From Polyangium sp. 6x1 (GTDB lineage Bacteria; Myxococcota_A; Polyangia; Polyangiales; Polyangiaceae): a stretch of DNA of 64,000 nucleotides. The stretch covers positions 1-64,000 of the forward strand of contig NZ_JARZHH010000012.1 of assembly GCF_029946515.1 (NCBI RefSeq), in the 5' to 3' direction. The position numbers and the translations under genes were made by a program. Each line of letters begins with the position of its first letter. Within the stretch, counting starts at the first letter, position 1. This document shows positions 24,636 through 33,873 of the stretch, piece by piece. The notes under the pieces were generated by a model. That model was not told where the DNA came from and did not search any database. It saw only the letters and a list, made by a program, of their open reading frames with translations.

Positions 24636-26540
24636 ATGGCAGACGAACCCTCGAGGGCTGCAGAGGTCGCCGCGCCCGCGGCCCATGGGCCCCGCGCGGC
24701 TCTTCTCGTCGGAGCGCTCGGCGTCGTCTTCGGTGACATCGGCACGAGCCCGCTCTACGCGATCAAAGAGTGCTTCAGCCCGGCGGCCCCCCATCGGGTC
24801 GATCCCACGCCGGAGAACATCCTGGGAATCCTCTCGCTCGTCTTCTGGACGCTCCTCATGGTCGTGACGGTCAAATACCTCACGTTCATCATGAAAGCGG
24901 ACAACCATGGATCCGGTGGGATCCTGGCGCTGCTCGCCCTGGTCCCGCCCCGCAAGGGCAATCCGACGGGTCCGCTCGTCCTCTTCGTGCTGTTCGGCGC
25001 GGCTCTGCTCTACGGCGACGGCGTCATTACCCCGGCGATCTCGGTCCTCTCGGCCATGGAGGGCCTCGAGGTCGCGACCCACAAGCTGCGGCCGGCCGTC
25101 GTGCCGCTGACCGTCGCCATCCTGGTCGGGTTGTTCCTGGCGCAGAAACACGGGACCGCGGGGATAGGCAAGGTCTTCGGTCCCGTCATGCTCCTCTGGT
25201 TCACGACCATCGCCGTACTCGGCGCGCGCCACGTCGTTCAAAACCCGGCCGTGCTCGCCGCCGTGGATCCCCGCCACGCGGTATGGTTTTTCGTCCACCA
25301 CGGCCTCCACGGATTCATGGTGCTCGGCGCCGTCGTCCTCTGCATCACGGGCGCCGAGGCGCTTTATGCGGACATGGGCCATTTCGGCCGCAACCCGATC
25401 CGCGCCGCCTGGTACGTCGTCGTCTGGCCCGCCCTCTTGCTCAACTATTTCGGCCAGGGGGCCATGCTCCTTTCGAATCCCACGGCCGTGACGAACCCTT
25501 TTTATGCGCTCGTCCCCTCCTGGGCCCTCTACCCGATCGTCGCCATCGCCACGGCGGCCACCATCGTCGCCTCGCAGTCGCTCATTTCGGGGGCGTTCTC
25601 GCTCACGCAGCAGGCCGTGCAGCTCGGCTATTTCCCGCGCGTCAACATCATCCATACCTCCAAGCACACCGAGGGGCAGATCTACGTCCCGGAGATCAAC
25701 CGCGCGCTGCTCATTCTCTGCGTGCTCCTGGTCCTCCTGTTCCGGACGTCGAGCGCGCTCGCCGCGGCCTACGGCATCGCGGTCACGGGGACGATGGCCA
25801 TCACCACGATGGTGTACTTCTACGTGGTGCGGCAAAGCTGGGGCTGGCCGCTCTGGAAGGCGCTGCCGCCCGTGCTGACCTTCTTGGCCATCGATCTGTC
25901 GTTTTTCTCGGCAAACGCGGCCAAGTTCTTCCACGGCGGGTGGTTCCCCGTGGTGATGGCCGCGGGCATCTTCACGGTGATGACGACCTGGAAGACGGGG
26001 CGGCGCATCCTCGGCGAGGCCTTCAAGGCAGACCTTTTGCCTCTCGATCAGTTCCTCGACGACGTGGCCCGATTGAAGCCATTCCGCGTTCGCGGGACGG
26101 CGGTGTTCATGGCCTCGAACCCGCACGGGACGCCGCCGGTGCTGCTGCACCATTTCAAGCACAACCAGGTCCTGCACGAGCAGGTCGTGCTGCTCTCGAT
26201 CACGAGCGAGCGGGTCCCGGAGATCCCGCCCGAGGAGCGCATCAGCATCATCGACAAGGGCAACGGCTTCTATCGCGTCCGGGCGCGCTACGGATTCATG
26301 CAGACGCCGCACGTGCCGAGCGTGCTGCTCGCCTGCAAGGCGCACGGGCTCGTGATCGATCTGAAGCGGACGAGTTATTACCTCGGCCGCGAGACGCTCC
26401 TGCCCACGGGGCGGTCGAAGATGATGCGGTGGAGAAAGGGCCTCTTCGCCTTCATTTCCCGGAACGCGCGCCCCGCCACGGCGTACTTCGGGCTGCCGCC
26501 GGGGCGCGTGGTGGAGTTCGGGATGCAGATCAACCTGTGA
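24636..26540 (+). CDS. kup: Kup-type low-affinity potassium transporter
   Basis: 634 residues, the usual length of the KUP/HAK/KT family. The family signature ALGVVFGDIGTSPLYAIKE opens the first of about 12 membrane helices; GVITPAISVLSAMEGLEV, the conserved GAEALYADMGHFG and LNYFGQGA follow. A cytoplasmic C-terminal domain of about 180 residues ends the protein. It imports K+ with protons across the inner membrane. The gene is apparently monocistronic, 93 bp after the carbonic anhydrase gene on the same strand and 65 bp before the heptose operon. Confidence 0.95.
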   Translation: MADEPSRAAEVAAPAAHGPRAALLVGALGVVFGDIGTSPLYAIKECFSPAAPHRVDPTPENILGILSLVFWTLLMVVTVKYLTFIMKADNHGSGGILALLALVPPRKGNPTGPLVLFVLFGAALLYGDGVITPAISVLSAMEGLEVATHKLRPAVVPLTVAILVGLFLAQKHGTAGIGKVFGPVMLLWFTTIAVLGARHVVQNPAVLAAVDPRHAVWFFVHHGLHGFMVLGAVVLCITGAEALYADMGHFGRNPIRAAWYVVVWPALLLNYFGQGAMLLSNPTAVTNPFYALVPSWALYPIVAIATAATIVASQSLISGAFSLTQQAVQLGYFPRVNIIHTSKHTEGQIYVPEINRALLILCVLLVLLFRTSSALAAAYGIAVTGTMAITTMVYFYVVRQSWGWPLWKALPPVLTFLAIDLSFFSANAAKFFHGGWFPVVMAAGIFTVMTTWKTGRRILGEAFKADLLPLDQFLDDVARLKPFRVRGTAVFMASNPHGTPPVLLHHFKHNQVLHEQVVLLSITSERVPEIPPEERISIIDKGNGFYRVRARYGFMQTPHVPSVLLACKAHGLVIDLKRTSYYLGRETLLPTGRSKMMRWRKGLFAFISRNARPATAYFGLPPGRVVEFGMQINL

Positions 26541-26605
26541 AGCCGGCCGCCCGCCGCGCCGCCCCCCTCCCCAGGGTCCGAGCTCTGCGCTAGAACGACT
26601 GCCCC

Positions 26606-27223
26606 ATGCCGTCCACCCACGATTTCGTCGACACCTACCTCCGCGAGACGGCCGAGATCGCCCTCGGCACGAGCCGCGAGGACCTCACGGCCGTCATCGA
26701 CGTCCTCTTCGACGCCTGGAAAAACGACCGGACCATCTACACCTGCGGCAACGGCGGCAGCGCGGCGAACGCGAGCCACCTCGCGTGCGACATCGCGAAG
26801 TTCACCTGGGTGGAAGGCAAAAAGCGCTTCAAGTGCCGCTCGCTCTGCGACAACGCGGCCCTGCTGAGCGCGCTGACGAACGACGTGGGCTTCAACCGGA
26901 TCTTCCTCGAGCAGCTCGACGGATCGATGGGCCCGGGCGACGTGCTCGTGTGCCTCAGCGTCCACGGCGGCTCGGGCGCCGACAAGGCCGGGCCCTGGTC
27001 GCAAAACCTCGTCTCGGCGGCCGATTTCGTGAAGAAGCACGGCGGCAAGGTGGTCGCGCTCGTGGGCTACGACGGAGGCGCGCTGCGGCAGATGGCCGAC
27101 GCGTCGATCCTCGTGCCGAGGACCTCCGGCGGGCACACGTCGACGCCGCACGTGGAGGGCTTCCACGAGGTCTACCATCACCTCATCTGCGAGCGGCTGC
27201 GGCAGCTGGTGGCCGAGGCATGA
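26606..27223 (+). CDS. gmhA: SIS-domain sedoheptulose-7-phosphate isomerase (GmhA-like)
   Basis: 205 residues, one SIS domain. The sugar-phosphate loop is CGNGGSAANASHLACDI (near 48-64), and the second loop is CLSVHGGSGADK. The C-terminal TSTPHVEGFHEVYHHLICERL resembles the HxxxH helix of GmhA. The enzyme converts sedoheptulose 7-phosphate into D-glycero-D-manno-heptose 7-phosphate, the first step of ADP-heptose synthesis for lipopolysaccharide. Assignment is supported by a coupled GmhB-type phosphatase (ATGA overlap) and a transaldolase, an enzyme that handles sedoheptulose 7-phosphate, in the same operon. The kinase/adenylyltransferase of the pathway is not in the window. Confidence 0.85.
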   Translation: MPSTHDFVDTYLRETAEIALGTSREDLTAVIDVLFDAWKNDRTIYTCGNGGSAANASHLACDIAKFTWVEGKKRFKCRSLCDNAALLSALTNDVGFNRIFLEQLDGSMGPGDVLVCLSVHGGSGADKAGPWSQNLVSAADFVKKHGGKVVALVGYDGGALRQMADASILVPRTSGGHTSTPHVEGFHEVYHHLICERLRQLVAEA

Positions 27224-27858
27224 ACGCGCCCGCGCGCCCCGGCGTGATCCTCGACCGCGACGGGACGCTCATCGACTTCGTGCGCGACGCCGAGCTCGGC
27301 GCCGTGGTCAGCGCCTTCCACCCCGATCACATCCGCCTCCTGCCCGGCGTCGCGCGCGGGCTCGCGCTCCTGCAAGACGCGGGGTTCGTCCTCGCGATCG
27401 CCACGAACCAGCCGGGCGCGGCGAAGGGCCAGATCCCGGAGAGCGCCATCACCCGGACGAACCAGGCGCTCGTCGAAGCGCTCGCGCGAGAAGGCGTCCA
27501 CATCGAGGCGGTGCGCGCCTGCTTGCATCACCCGGACGGCGGGCCGGGCGGCGATCCCGTACTCGCGACGGACTGCGCGTGCCGCAAGCCGAAGCCGGGG
27601 ATGCTGCTGTCGCTCGTGGAGGAGCTCGGGCTGGATCCGGCGCGCTCGTGGATGGTCGGCGACGCGGCGGTGGACGTGCTGGCGGCGCGCGGCGCGGGCC
27701 TCCGCGCGGGGCTTCTGTTCGAGTGGGGGCGCTGCGAGATGTGCCCGGTGCGTGGCGGGTTCGACGAGATCCCGCTCCTCCGGCCGGATGCGTCGGCGAG
27801 CCGGTTCGACGAGCTCGCCCGGCGCCTCCGAGATTCGCTCGCCACGGCGCCGGGCTGA
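27220..27858 (+). CDS. gmhB: GmhB-like heptose bisphosphate phosphatase (HAD family)
   Basis: 212 residues. HAD motif I is LDRDGTLIDF with nucleophile and acid Asp residues; motif II is ATNQ; motif III/IV are the Lys in CRKPKPGM and the acid pair in MVGDAAVDVLAA. A CLHHPDGG...DCACRKPKPG segment (about 102-126) supplies the Cys/His zinc site typical of GmhB and related histidinol phosphatases. The enzyme removes the C7 phosphate of heptose 1,7-bisphosphate. Its ATG overlaps the gmhA stop as ATGA. The C-terminus after residue 170, with CEMCPVRGG, is longer than in E. coli GmhB. Confidence 0.85.
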   Translation: MNAPARPGVILDRDGTLIDFVRDAELGAVVSAFHPDHIRLLPGVARGLALLQDAGFVLAIATNQPGAAKGQIPESAITRTNQALVEALAREGVHIEAVRACLHHPDGGPGGDPVLATDCACRKPKPGMLLSLVEELGLDPARSWMVGDAAVDVLAARGAGLRAGLLFEWGRCEMCPVRGGFDEIPLLRPDASASRFDELARRLRDSLATAPG

Positions 27859-27907
27859 TCTATGCTCCGCCGCCCCGGCCATCCCGGGCGCGCAGCGCGG
27901 AGTGTAC

Positions 27908-28558
27908 ATGCTCTTTCTCGACAGCTCGGATCCCAAGGAGATCAAGGACATCTTCGCCTGGGGGGTGATCGCCGGGGTCACGACGAACCCGCTCATCCTG
28001 GCGCGCGAGGCGGGCGCGGCGGATCTCGAAGGGCGCATCCGCGAGGTCGTCGCCGCGTCGAAGGGCCCGGTGTCCGTGGAGCTCGTGAGCGAGACCGAGG
28101 GCGCGATGATGGAAGAGGCCCACCGCTACCACACGTGGGCGCCGTCCCGGATCGTGATCAAGGTGCCGTTCGGCGAGGCGGGCCTGCGCGTGACGCACGC
28201 GCTCGCGACGCAGGGGATCGAGACGAACGTGACGTGCATCATGAGCTTCAACCAGGCCTACCTGGCGGCGCTCGCGGGCGGGACGTACGTGTCCATCTTC
28301 AGCGGTCGGGTGCGGGACATGGGCTACGACGTGCGGCCCGTCATCGCGGAGACGCGGGCGCAGCTCGACCGGGAAAAGCTCGGGGCGAAGATCATCGTCG
28401 GGTCGATCCGGCACATCCTCGACGTGAACGAGTCGCTCGCGCACGGCGCGCACGTGGTGACGGTGCCGCCCGGGATCCTGCGGAAAATGCTGCACAACCC
28501 GAAGACCGACGAGACGATCCGCGAGTTCAACGCGGCCTGGGCGAGCCGTGCTAAGTAG
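27908..28558 (+). CDS. Transaldolase (small TalC/fructose-6-phosphate-aldolase-like type)
   Basis: 216 residues, the length of the compact transaldolase subgroup. It has LFLDSSDPKEI with the conserved Asp, GVTTNPLIL, and the Schiff-base Lys in RIVIKVPFGEAGLRVTHAL (about residue 82). ETNVTCIMSFNQAYLAALAG and SIFSGRVRDMGYD are typical of the barrel. It exchanges dihydroxyacetone units between sugar phosphates and can generate or drain sedoheptulose 7-phosphate, the substrate of the GmhA-like protein upstream. It is part of the same operon (49-bp gap) and overlaps the next gene by 11 bp. Confidence 0.9.
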   Translation: MLFLDSSDPKEIKDIFAWGVIAGVTTNPLILAREAGAADLEGRIREVVAASKGPVSVELVSETEGAMMEEAHRYHTWAPSRIVIKVPFGEAGLRVTHALATQGIETNVTCIMSFNQAYLAALAGGTYVSIFSGRVRDMGYDVRPVIAETRAQLDREKLGAKIIVGSIRHILDVNESLAHGAHVVTVPPGILRKMLHNPKTDETIREFNAAWASRAK

Positions 28559-30044
28559 CCCCGCCGTGACGGCAGGCAAGGACGCGGCCGAGGGCGCGAC
28601 GAACACCAAGTACGTCGTCGAGGAGCAGAACATGGCGCTCGTGGGCGCCATCGGGCGGCCGCGACGGGTGCTCGACGTGGGCTGCGGGGTCGGCCTGAAC
28701 GGCGAGGCCGCGAGGAAGCGCGGCGCGCACGTGACCGGGATCGAGATCGTCCCGGCCTCGATCGATCGGGCCAAGGAGCGGCTCGACGAGGTGCTCGCGA
28801 TCGACGTGACGAGCGACGAGGCCGTGAAGAAGGGCCTCGCGGGCCGGAGCTTCGACCTCCTGCTCTTCGCCGACATGCTGGAGCACGTGCCGGATCCGAT
28901 CGCGGTGATCCGGCGGCTTCTGCCGTACCTGGAGGACGGGGGGCACGTGATCGTGTCGCTGCCGAACGTGGCGGCGTGGACGGTGCGCCTCGGGCTGCTC
29001 GCCGGGAAATTCGAGTACACGCAGAGCGGGATCCTCGACGACTCGCACCTGCGTTTCTTCACGCGCGAGACGGGCCGGCAGATGCTGGAGCGCGCGGGGC
29101 TCGAGGTGCTGCGGACGGCGCAGAACCCGATGCTCGTGCGCGCCGCGAAGGACGTGGTGCTGTCGGCGCAGAGGGCTGTCGCGCCGGGTGGAACCCCCGA
29201 TCCGGAGAGCCTGCGCAAGTCGCTGCCGTACAAGCTCTACCAGGGGCTCGTGCGCCCGGTGGAGGACGTGGTGGCGGCGCGCGCGCCGGAGCTTTTGTCC
29301 TTCCAGAACGTGTACGTCGCCCGCAAGCCGCCGAAGGCACGCAAGCTCAGCCTCACCGTCGGCATGTTGACGATGAACGAGGAGGACAGCATCGAGGCGA
29401 TGATGGGCGAGATCCGGCGGGTCGCGCCCGACGCCAAGATCCTCTGCGTCGACAGCTCGACGGACCGGACGCCCGAGATCGCCGCGAGGCTCGGGGCGCG
29501 CGTGCTGCGGCAGATCCCGCCGCGCGGGCACGGGCCGGCGATGGAGCTGCTCATGTACAGCGCCGCGGCCGAGAGCGATCTCCTGATCTACCTCGACTGC
29601 GATTTCACCTACCCGGCCGATTACATCCCGGTGCTGCGCCGGATCGTCGAGGAAGAAGGCGTGGACGTGGTGAACTGCGCCCGCACGCGCACGCGCCCGG
29701 CGGCCATGCCGCTGCCGAACTACATGGCGAACCGCTCGTTCGCGGCCCTCGCGCACGTCATGCACGGCATCCCGACGTGCGACGTGCACAGCGGCATGCG
29801 GGCGTATCGGTCGAGCATGGTGCGCGCGTTCGATTTCGACGGCGAGGGCGACGCGCTCCCCATCGATACGCTGCTCTTCCCGGCGAAATGCGGCTATCGC
29901 GTGGTGGAGATGCCCATCGATTACCAGGAGCGCGTGGGGCAATCGAAGCTCAGGAAGATTGCCGGCACGGTCTGGACGATGATCCGGCTCGTGAACGCGC
30001 TGCCCGTGGGGCAGCGCGGTTCGTCGCGGTACGAGCTCCGGTAG
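28548..30044 (+). CDS. Fused SAM methyltransferase and family-2 glycosyltransferase
   Basis: 498 residues. Residues about 20-250 form a class I methyltransferase: RVLDVGCGVGLNGEAA binds SAM, then LLFADMLEHVPDP and GGHVIVSLPNVAAW. From about 268 a second domain starts LTVGMLTMNEEDSIEAMM, with CVDSSTDRTPEIA and the metal-binding YLDCDFTYP, as in family-2 glycosyltransferases. The C-terminus PIDYQERVGQSKLRKI is typical of polyprenol-linked sugar transferases of this family. The start is GTG at 28548 inside the transaldolase end; a second GTG at 28566 is possible. In this heptose operon it likely modifies or transfers a sugar for a surface glycan. Confidence 0.85.
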   Translation: MLSSPAVTAGKDAAEGATNTKYVVEEQNMALVGAIGRPRRVLDVGCGVGLNGEAARKRGAHVTGIEIVPASIDRAKERLDEVLAIDVTSDEAVKKGLAGRSFDLLLFADMLEHVPDPIAVIRRLLPYLEDGGHVIVSLPNVAAWTVRLGLLAGKFEYTQSGILDDSHLRFFTRETGRQMLERAGLEVLRTAQNPMLVRAAKDVVLSAQRAVAPGGTPDPESLRKSLPYKLYQGLVRPVEDVVAARAPELLSFQNVYVARKPPKARKLSLTVGMLTMNEEDSIEAMMGEIRRVAPDAKILCVDSSTDRTPEIAARLGARVLRQIPPRGHGPAMELLMYSAAAESDLLIYLDCDFTYPADYIPVLRRIVEEEGVDVVNCARTRTRPAAMPLPNYMANRSFAALAHVMHGIPTCDVHSGMRAYRSSMVRAFDFDGEGDALPIDTLLFPAKCGYRVVEMPIDYQERVGQSKLRKIAGTVWTMIRLVNALPVGQRGSSRYELR

Positions 30045-30054
30045 GCCCGGCCGT

Positions 30055-31266
30055 TCAACGGCGAGGCGCCGTCGGCGTCGCGCGCGGGGGGCCCGGGGGC
30101 GGGCTGTCGCCCGAGAGGAGCGACAGCCCGGCCACGATGGTCCCGATGCCGAGCAGGGCGAGCATGAGGATCACGAGCGCGAAGCTCTTGCGAGGTTCTT
30201 CCTGCGCGACCGTGACGGGAAGGACCTCCGGCGGGTTCATGGCCGCGTCCCGGACCTCGGGCGGGATGCGATCCGAGATCTCCTTCATCGAGTTGAGCTT
30301 CGGCCGGCGCATCGAGCCCGTGGTCGTGCCCGCGCCGAGCGGCCGCGATCCGGGCGACGAGCTGCGCGTGACGAACGGGAACGAGGTGCGGCTCGTGCGC
30401 TCCTCGCCCTCGACGCCGAGGGCAAGCGCGCGCTCGAACTCGTCGGCGAGCTCCTTGGTGGCCGAGAAGCGCGCCGTGGGGTCGCGCTGGAGGGCCTTGG
30501 TGAAGAAGGAGTCGATCGTGGAGGGCAGGCCGGGCACGAGCGTGGTGACCGGCTCGAATCGGCCCTCTTCGATGGCGTTGCCGAAGCCCTCGAGGTTTTG
30601 CCCGCTGAAGGGGACGCGGCCGCTGAGCGCGTAATACGCGATGACGGCGAGGGTCCAGAGGTCGGCGCGGAAATCGACGTCCTTCTGGCCGAAGATCTGC
30701 TCCGGGCTCATGAACTCGGGCGAGATCATGTGCGTCGCGTCGCTCGTGGTCCGGCCCATCGAGGAGATGCCGGCGCGGACCGAGAGGCCGAGGTCCAGGA
30801 CCTTGGCCTCGAACTCGCCGCCCTCGGTTTCGGTGAGGAAGACGTTGCCGGGCTTCAGGTTCCGGTGGACGAGGCCGAGCAAATGCGCCTTGCCGAGGCC
30901 CTTCGCGAGCTGCGAGACGAGGCGCACGGTGTCCTTCGGCGACATCGGGCCGGTCCTCGTGATGCGGCTGCCGAGGTCTTCCCCTTCGAGCAGCTCCATC
31001 ACGAGGTAGGGCATGCCGGTCCGCGTCAGGCCGTGCTCGAGGATCTGCGCGACGTGCGGGCTCTTGATCTGCCGCGCGGCGACGTCCGCCTCGCGCTGGA
31101 ACCTGTGGAGGGGCGAGGAGTTGCGCGACAAGGCGCGACCCATGAGCTTGACGGCGACGTCCTTGCCGAGGCCGACGTGCTCAGCGACCCAAACCTGGGA
31201 TTTGCCCTCCTGCCCGAGGTGCCTCGAGAGCCGCATCTTGGGAGTGATCTGGTCTCCTTCCAACAT
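30055..31266 (-). CDS. Ser/Thr kinase-like protein, probable pseudokinase
   Basis: 403 residues. A Hanks-type kinase domain (about 10-285) keeps the VAVK lysine (Lys40), the DLG metal motif (Asp158), SPEFMSPEQIF and the C-lobe. However, the catalytic loop reads HRNLKPGN, so the essential Asp is Asn136, and the glycine loop is degenerate (LGQEGKSQVW). The codon is AAC, so this is not a translation artefact. A Pro/Ser-rich juxtamembrane segment leads to one membrane helix near 365-385 and a short Pro-rich exterior tail. The protein may bind rather than phosphorylate partners. It converges on the glycosyltransferase gene with a 10-bp gap. Confidence 0.88.
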   Translation of the reverse strand: MLEGDQITPKMRLSRHLGQEGKSQVWVAEHVGLGKDVAVKLMGRALSRNSSPLHRFQREADVAARQIKSPHVAQILEHGLTRTGMPYLVMELLEGEDLGSRITRTGPMSPKDTVRLVSQLAKGLGKAHLLGLVHRNLKPGNVFLTETEGGEFEAKVLDLGLSVRAGISSMGRTTSDATHMISPEFMSPEQIFGQKDVDFRADLWTLAVIAYYALSGRVPFSGQNLEGFGNAIEEGRFEPVTTLVPGLPSTIDSFFTKALQRDPTARFSATKELADEFERALALGVEGEERTSRTSFPFVTRSSSPGSRPLGAGTTTGSMRRPKLNSMKEISDRIPPEVRDAAMNPPEVLPVTVAQEEPRKSFALVILMLALLGIGTIVAGLSLLSGDSPPPGPPRATPTAPRR

Positions 31267-31394
31267 CTCGCTTCCGTGGCGCGGTCTCCGCGACGCCGGA
31301 CGTGCCGACGCGCGGAGAGGGCTCTCTCACTCGACTCGACGTTACATCATGCAGTGAGCTCAAAGTAAAGAAGCGCGCCCCCCGAGGCTCGGTT

Positions 31395-32486
31395 TCAAGG
31401 TGCGGGCAAGGACACGTCGGCCGGCGCGACACCGGCGGCCACCGCCGGATAATTGGCGCTCTTCGTGCGGCCGGCGCGCTGCGTCGTGAAAAGCAAGGTG
31501 TGGCCAGGGCGCACGAGGACGCAGGGCTCGCGCGGTCCGGCCGAGCTGCCGCTGCCGAACACGGGGCTCGCGGCTGGCTGGAGAGGCGAGGCGCCGGCCG
31601 GATCGAATCGGGCCGCGAGGCCCACGACGGCCCGGCCGAGGCTGTCCCGGGCAGCATGGTAGACGCGCAGAATGGGGCGGCCCTCGGCCGACCGGACGAG
31701 CACGGGCGCGGGCGCGCCGACCCAGGCGTCGTCATAGGGAGGCTCGGTCCCCGGCACGACCGCCCTGGGCGCGAGCGCGGGGCCGTCGCCGACGCGGGTC
31801 CAGGTGACGCCGTCGTCCGAGCGCGCCTCGCCGATCCGCGCGGCGTCGCCCGGCCCCGGGACCTCGTAAAAGAGGCGGAGCGAGCCGTCGTCGAGCACGA
31901 CGACGCCCGGGCTCCGCGGGACGGCGCCTTCCTCCCAGCCGGCCGCGTCGGGCCCGAGGACGGGGCCGGCGACGCGCGTGAACACCTCGCCGTCCGGGCT
32001 CCGCGCGAGCCCGATGCCGCCGGCCGCGGCGTAATACAAGAAGACCTCGCCGCCGACGCGGACGACCGAGGGCGCGCCGACGGTGCCGCCTTCCCAGGGT
32101 TCGTCGGGCGTGAGCACGACGAGGGGCGCGCGGTCGAAGGAGCGGCCATCCTCGGCGCCGTGACGCACGATGGCGCCGGGCGGGGCCGCGGGATCGGGGT
32201 CCTGCCCGGGCACCTCGGGAGTGATGGCGAAGTAGCCGAAGACGGCGGGCGTCGCGGGATCGCCGTCGGCGTCGAGGACGGCGGGATCCCGCGGAAACGT
32301 CTCGTCGTCGTCGAGGGCGTTCGGGGCAGAGCGGAGGTTGCCGAGCTCGCCGGCGCGGAGGGCGCGGAACGGGCCCGCGGCGGCGTTCGGCAGGTTCTCC
32401 CCGCCGGTCTCGCTGTCGGCGAGCGTGGCGCAGCCGGACAGGAGCGCGAGGGCGAGGAAGAACGAACCAGCGTGTCCCGTGCGCAT
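31395..32486 (-). CDS. Lipoprotein with beta-propeller (GH43/sialidase-like) repeats
   Basis: 363 residues. MRTGHAGSFFLALALLSGC gives a lipoprotein signal with Cys19. The mature part repeats GAPSVVRVGGEVFLYYAAAGGIGLARSPDG-like blades: RSPGVVVLDDGSLRLFYEV-IGEARSDDGVTWTRVG and GAPAPVLVRSAEGRPILRVYHAA. These recall five-bladed propellers of family 43/62 glycosidases and related surface proteins. No catalytic triad could be assigned, so enzymatic activity is uncertain. It lies 10 bp downstream of the two coupled FadL-like porins on the same strand and so is probably made with them. Confidence 0.72.
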   Translation of the reverse strand: MRTGHAGSFFLALALLSGCATLADSETGGENLPNAAAGPFRALRAGELGNLRSAPNALDDDETFPRDPAVLDADGDPATPAVFGYFAITPEVPGQDPDPAAPPGAIVRHGAEDGRSFDRAPLVVLTPDEPWEGGTVGAPSVVRVGGEVFLYYAAAGGIGLARSPDGEVFTRVAGPVLGPDAAGWEEGAVPRSPGVVVLDDGSLRLFYEVPGPGDAARIGEARSDDGVTWTRVGDGPALAPRAVVPGTEPPYDDAWVGAPAPVLVRSAEGRPILRVYHAARDSLGRAVVGLAARFDPAGASPLQPAASPVFGSGSSAGPREPCVLVRPGHTLLFTTQRAGRTKSANYPAVAAGVAPADVSLPAP

Positions 32487-32496
32487 CGTCTTGCCC

Positions 32497-33873
32497 TCAG
32501 AACGAGGCGGTGAGCGTGGCGCCGCCCGCGATCATGGTGCCATCGGCCCGGTAGTCCCCCACGAAGTCGGCGGGGCTCGCCTTCTGCGTGATCCGCTCGG
32601 GCAGCACGGAGAGGGCCACGTGCGTGTCGAGGCGGAGCGCGCCGCGGAGGACGGAGAACGGCGCGTTGAGGACGAGGCCCGCGCCGAGGGAGATCGTGTG
32701 CCTGTCGGCGTCGACGAAGTTCGTCGGGCCCTCCTGCGGCGGCACGGGCGAGCGCTCGTAGGCGTAGCCCGCGCGCAGGGGGATCTCGACGGCCTTGGCC
32801 GGCGGGCGCCCCGAGACGCGCCGCTCGGCGCCGAACGCGAGGACGTACTCGACGCCGAGGCGCGGGACGAAGCGGTCCTCGAACGCGGGCGGGACGATCA
32901 CGACGGGCTTGGGATCCTCGGGCAACTCGACGCCGACGCCGGGCGGCGGCTCGGCTTCGAGGTGGGCGGAGGTCCTCGGGGTCGGGCTCTCGTAGGCCGA
33001 CCAGTTCACCCAGCCGAGATCGAAGTTCGCGCGGAGGCGAGGAACGGCCTGGAAGGACAAGCCGAGGACGACCTGCTGCGGCTGGAAGGCGTCGAGCGTG
33101 CGCGTCTCGAGGGTGTAGCGGAGCGGGACGTCGACGCCGGCGAAGTCGACGATGCCCTCGAGGTTCGCCTGGAGCGAGAGGTCGAGCTTGGTTTGTCCGC
33201 GGTAGGCGACGCCGAGGTAGCCGAGGCGGCCGAGTTTTACGCGGGCGCCGGCGATGGGATAACGGATCGAGGTGAGATCGGCGTCGACCTCGTGGGAGAG
33301 CTGCGAGTCGTACGGGTGCAGGACGTCGGCCTCGCCGCGGATGCCGAAGCGGCCGCGGGTCGCGGCGAGGAAGGCGAGGCCGCCGCCGATCTCGAGCCAC
33401 GGGAGCGGACGGACGGCGAGGTGGACCGAGAGAAACAGGATGGTGGGCCGGTCGTTGTAGAGCTCCCAGCGCGGCGTCTCCTGGCGGAGGGCGCGGATGC
33501 GGGAGAGGCCGTCGTCGGGGATGTACGTGGCGATGCCGAACGCGAACGGGAGCGAGAGGATCTTGCCCGGCGCGACGATGCCCGCCATGAGGCCGTGGAC
33601 GTCGGCGACGTCGTTGTCCTTGCCGTTGATGCGGAGGCGGTTGTCCGCGTAGACGTAGCCGAGCGAGAGCTCGAGGCCAGGCGCGGAGACGAGGCCGGCG
33701 GGGTTGTAGAAGCAGCCCGAGAAGTCCGCGGCGTCGGCGGTGACGGCGCCGGAGAGCGCGCCGGCGCGCGAGCCCATGCCGTACGTCCCGGGAGCGCTGG
33801 CCCGCGCTTCCGGCGCGGCGAGGAGCCACGCCAGAGCGAGCGCGGGCAGGAGCGAGCGCGCGCGTTTCGACAT
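32497..33873 (-). CDS. FadL/OmpP1-family outer membrane transporter, second copy
   Basis: 458 residues. A signal peptide (residues 1-25, ending EARAS) is followed by the family N-terminal hatch: GTYGMGSRAGALSGAVTADAADFSGCFYNPAGL, matching the MG-A--A---D-ASA-FYNPA pattern of FadL proteins, and then a barrel of amphipathic strands ending in Phe (ATLTASF). It allows hydrophobic molecules such as fatty acids or aromatic hydrocarbons through the outer membrane. The ATG at 33873 overlaps the stop of the preceding FadL-like gene as ATGA, so the two paralogues are translated together and may form a two-gene import unit with the lipoprotein downstream. Confidence 0.85.
   Translation of the reverse strand: MSKRARSLLPALALAWLLAAPEARASAPGTYGMGSRAGALSGAVTADAADFSGCFYNPAGLVSAPGLELSLGYVYADNRLRINGKDNDVADVHGLMAGIVAPGKILSLPFAFGIATYIPDDGLSRIRALRQETPRWELYNDRPTILFLSVHLAVRPLPWLEIGGGLAFLAATRGRFGIRGEADVLHPYDSQLSHEVDADLTSIRYPIAGARVKLGRLGYLGVAYRGQTKLDLSLQANLEGIVDFAGVDVPLRYTLETRTLDAFQPQQVVLGLSFQAVPRLRANFDLGWVNWSAYESPTPRTSAHLEAEPPPGVGVELPEDPKPVVIVPPAFEDRFVPRLGVEYVLAFGAERRVSGRPPAKAVEIPLRAGYAYERSPVPPQEGPTNFVDADRHTISLGAGLVLNAPFSVLRGALRLDTHVALSVLPERITQKASPADFVGDYRADGTMIAGGATLTASF

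Noticed and set aside
23421-26345. Minus-strand open frame of 974 codons opposite the carbonic anhydrase and kup genes
   Set aside because: Antisense artefact of high GC content; Arg/Asp/His-rich composition and no recognisable domain.
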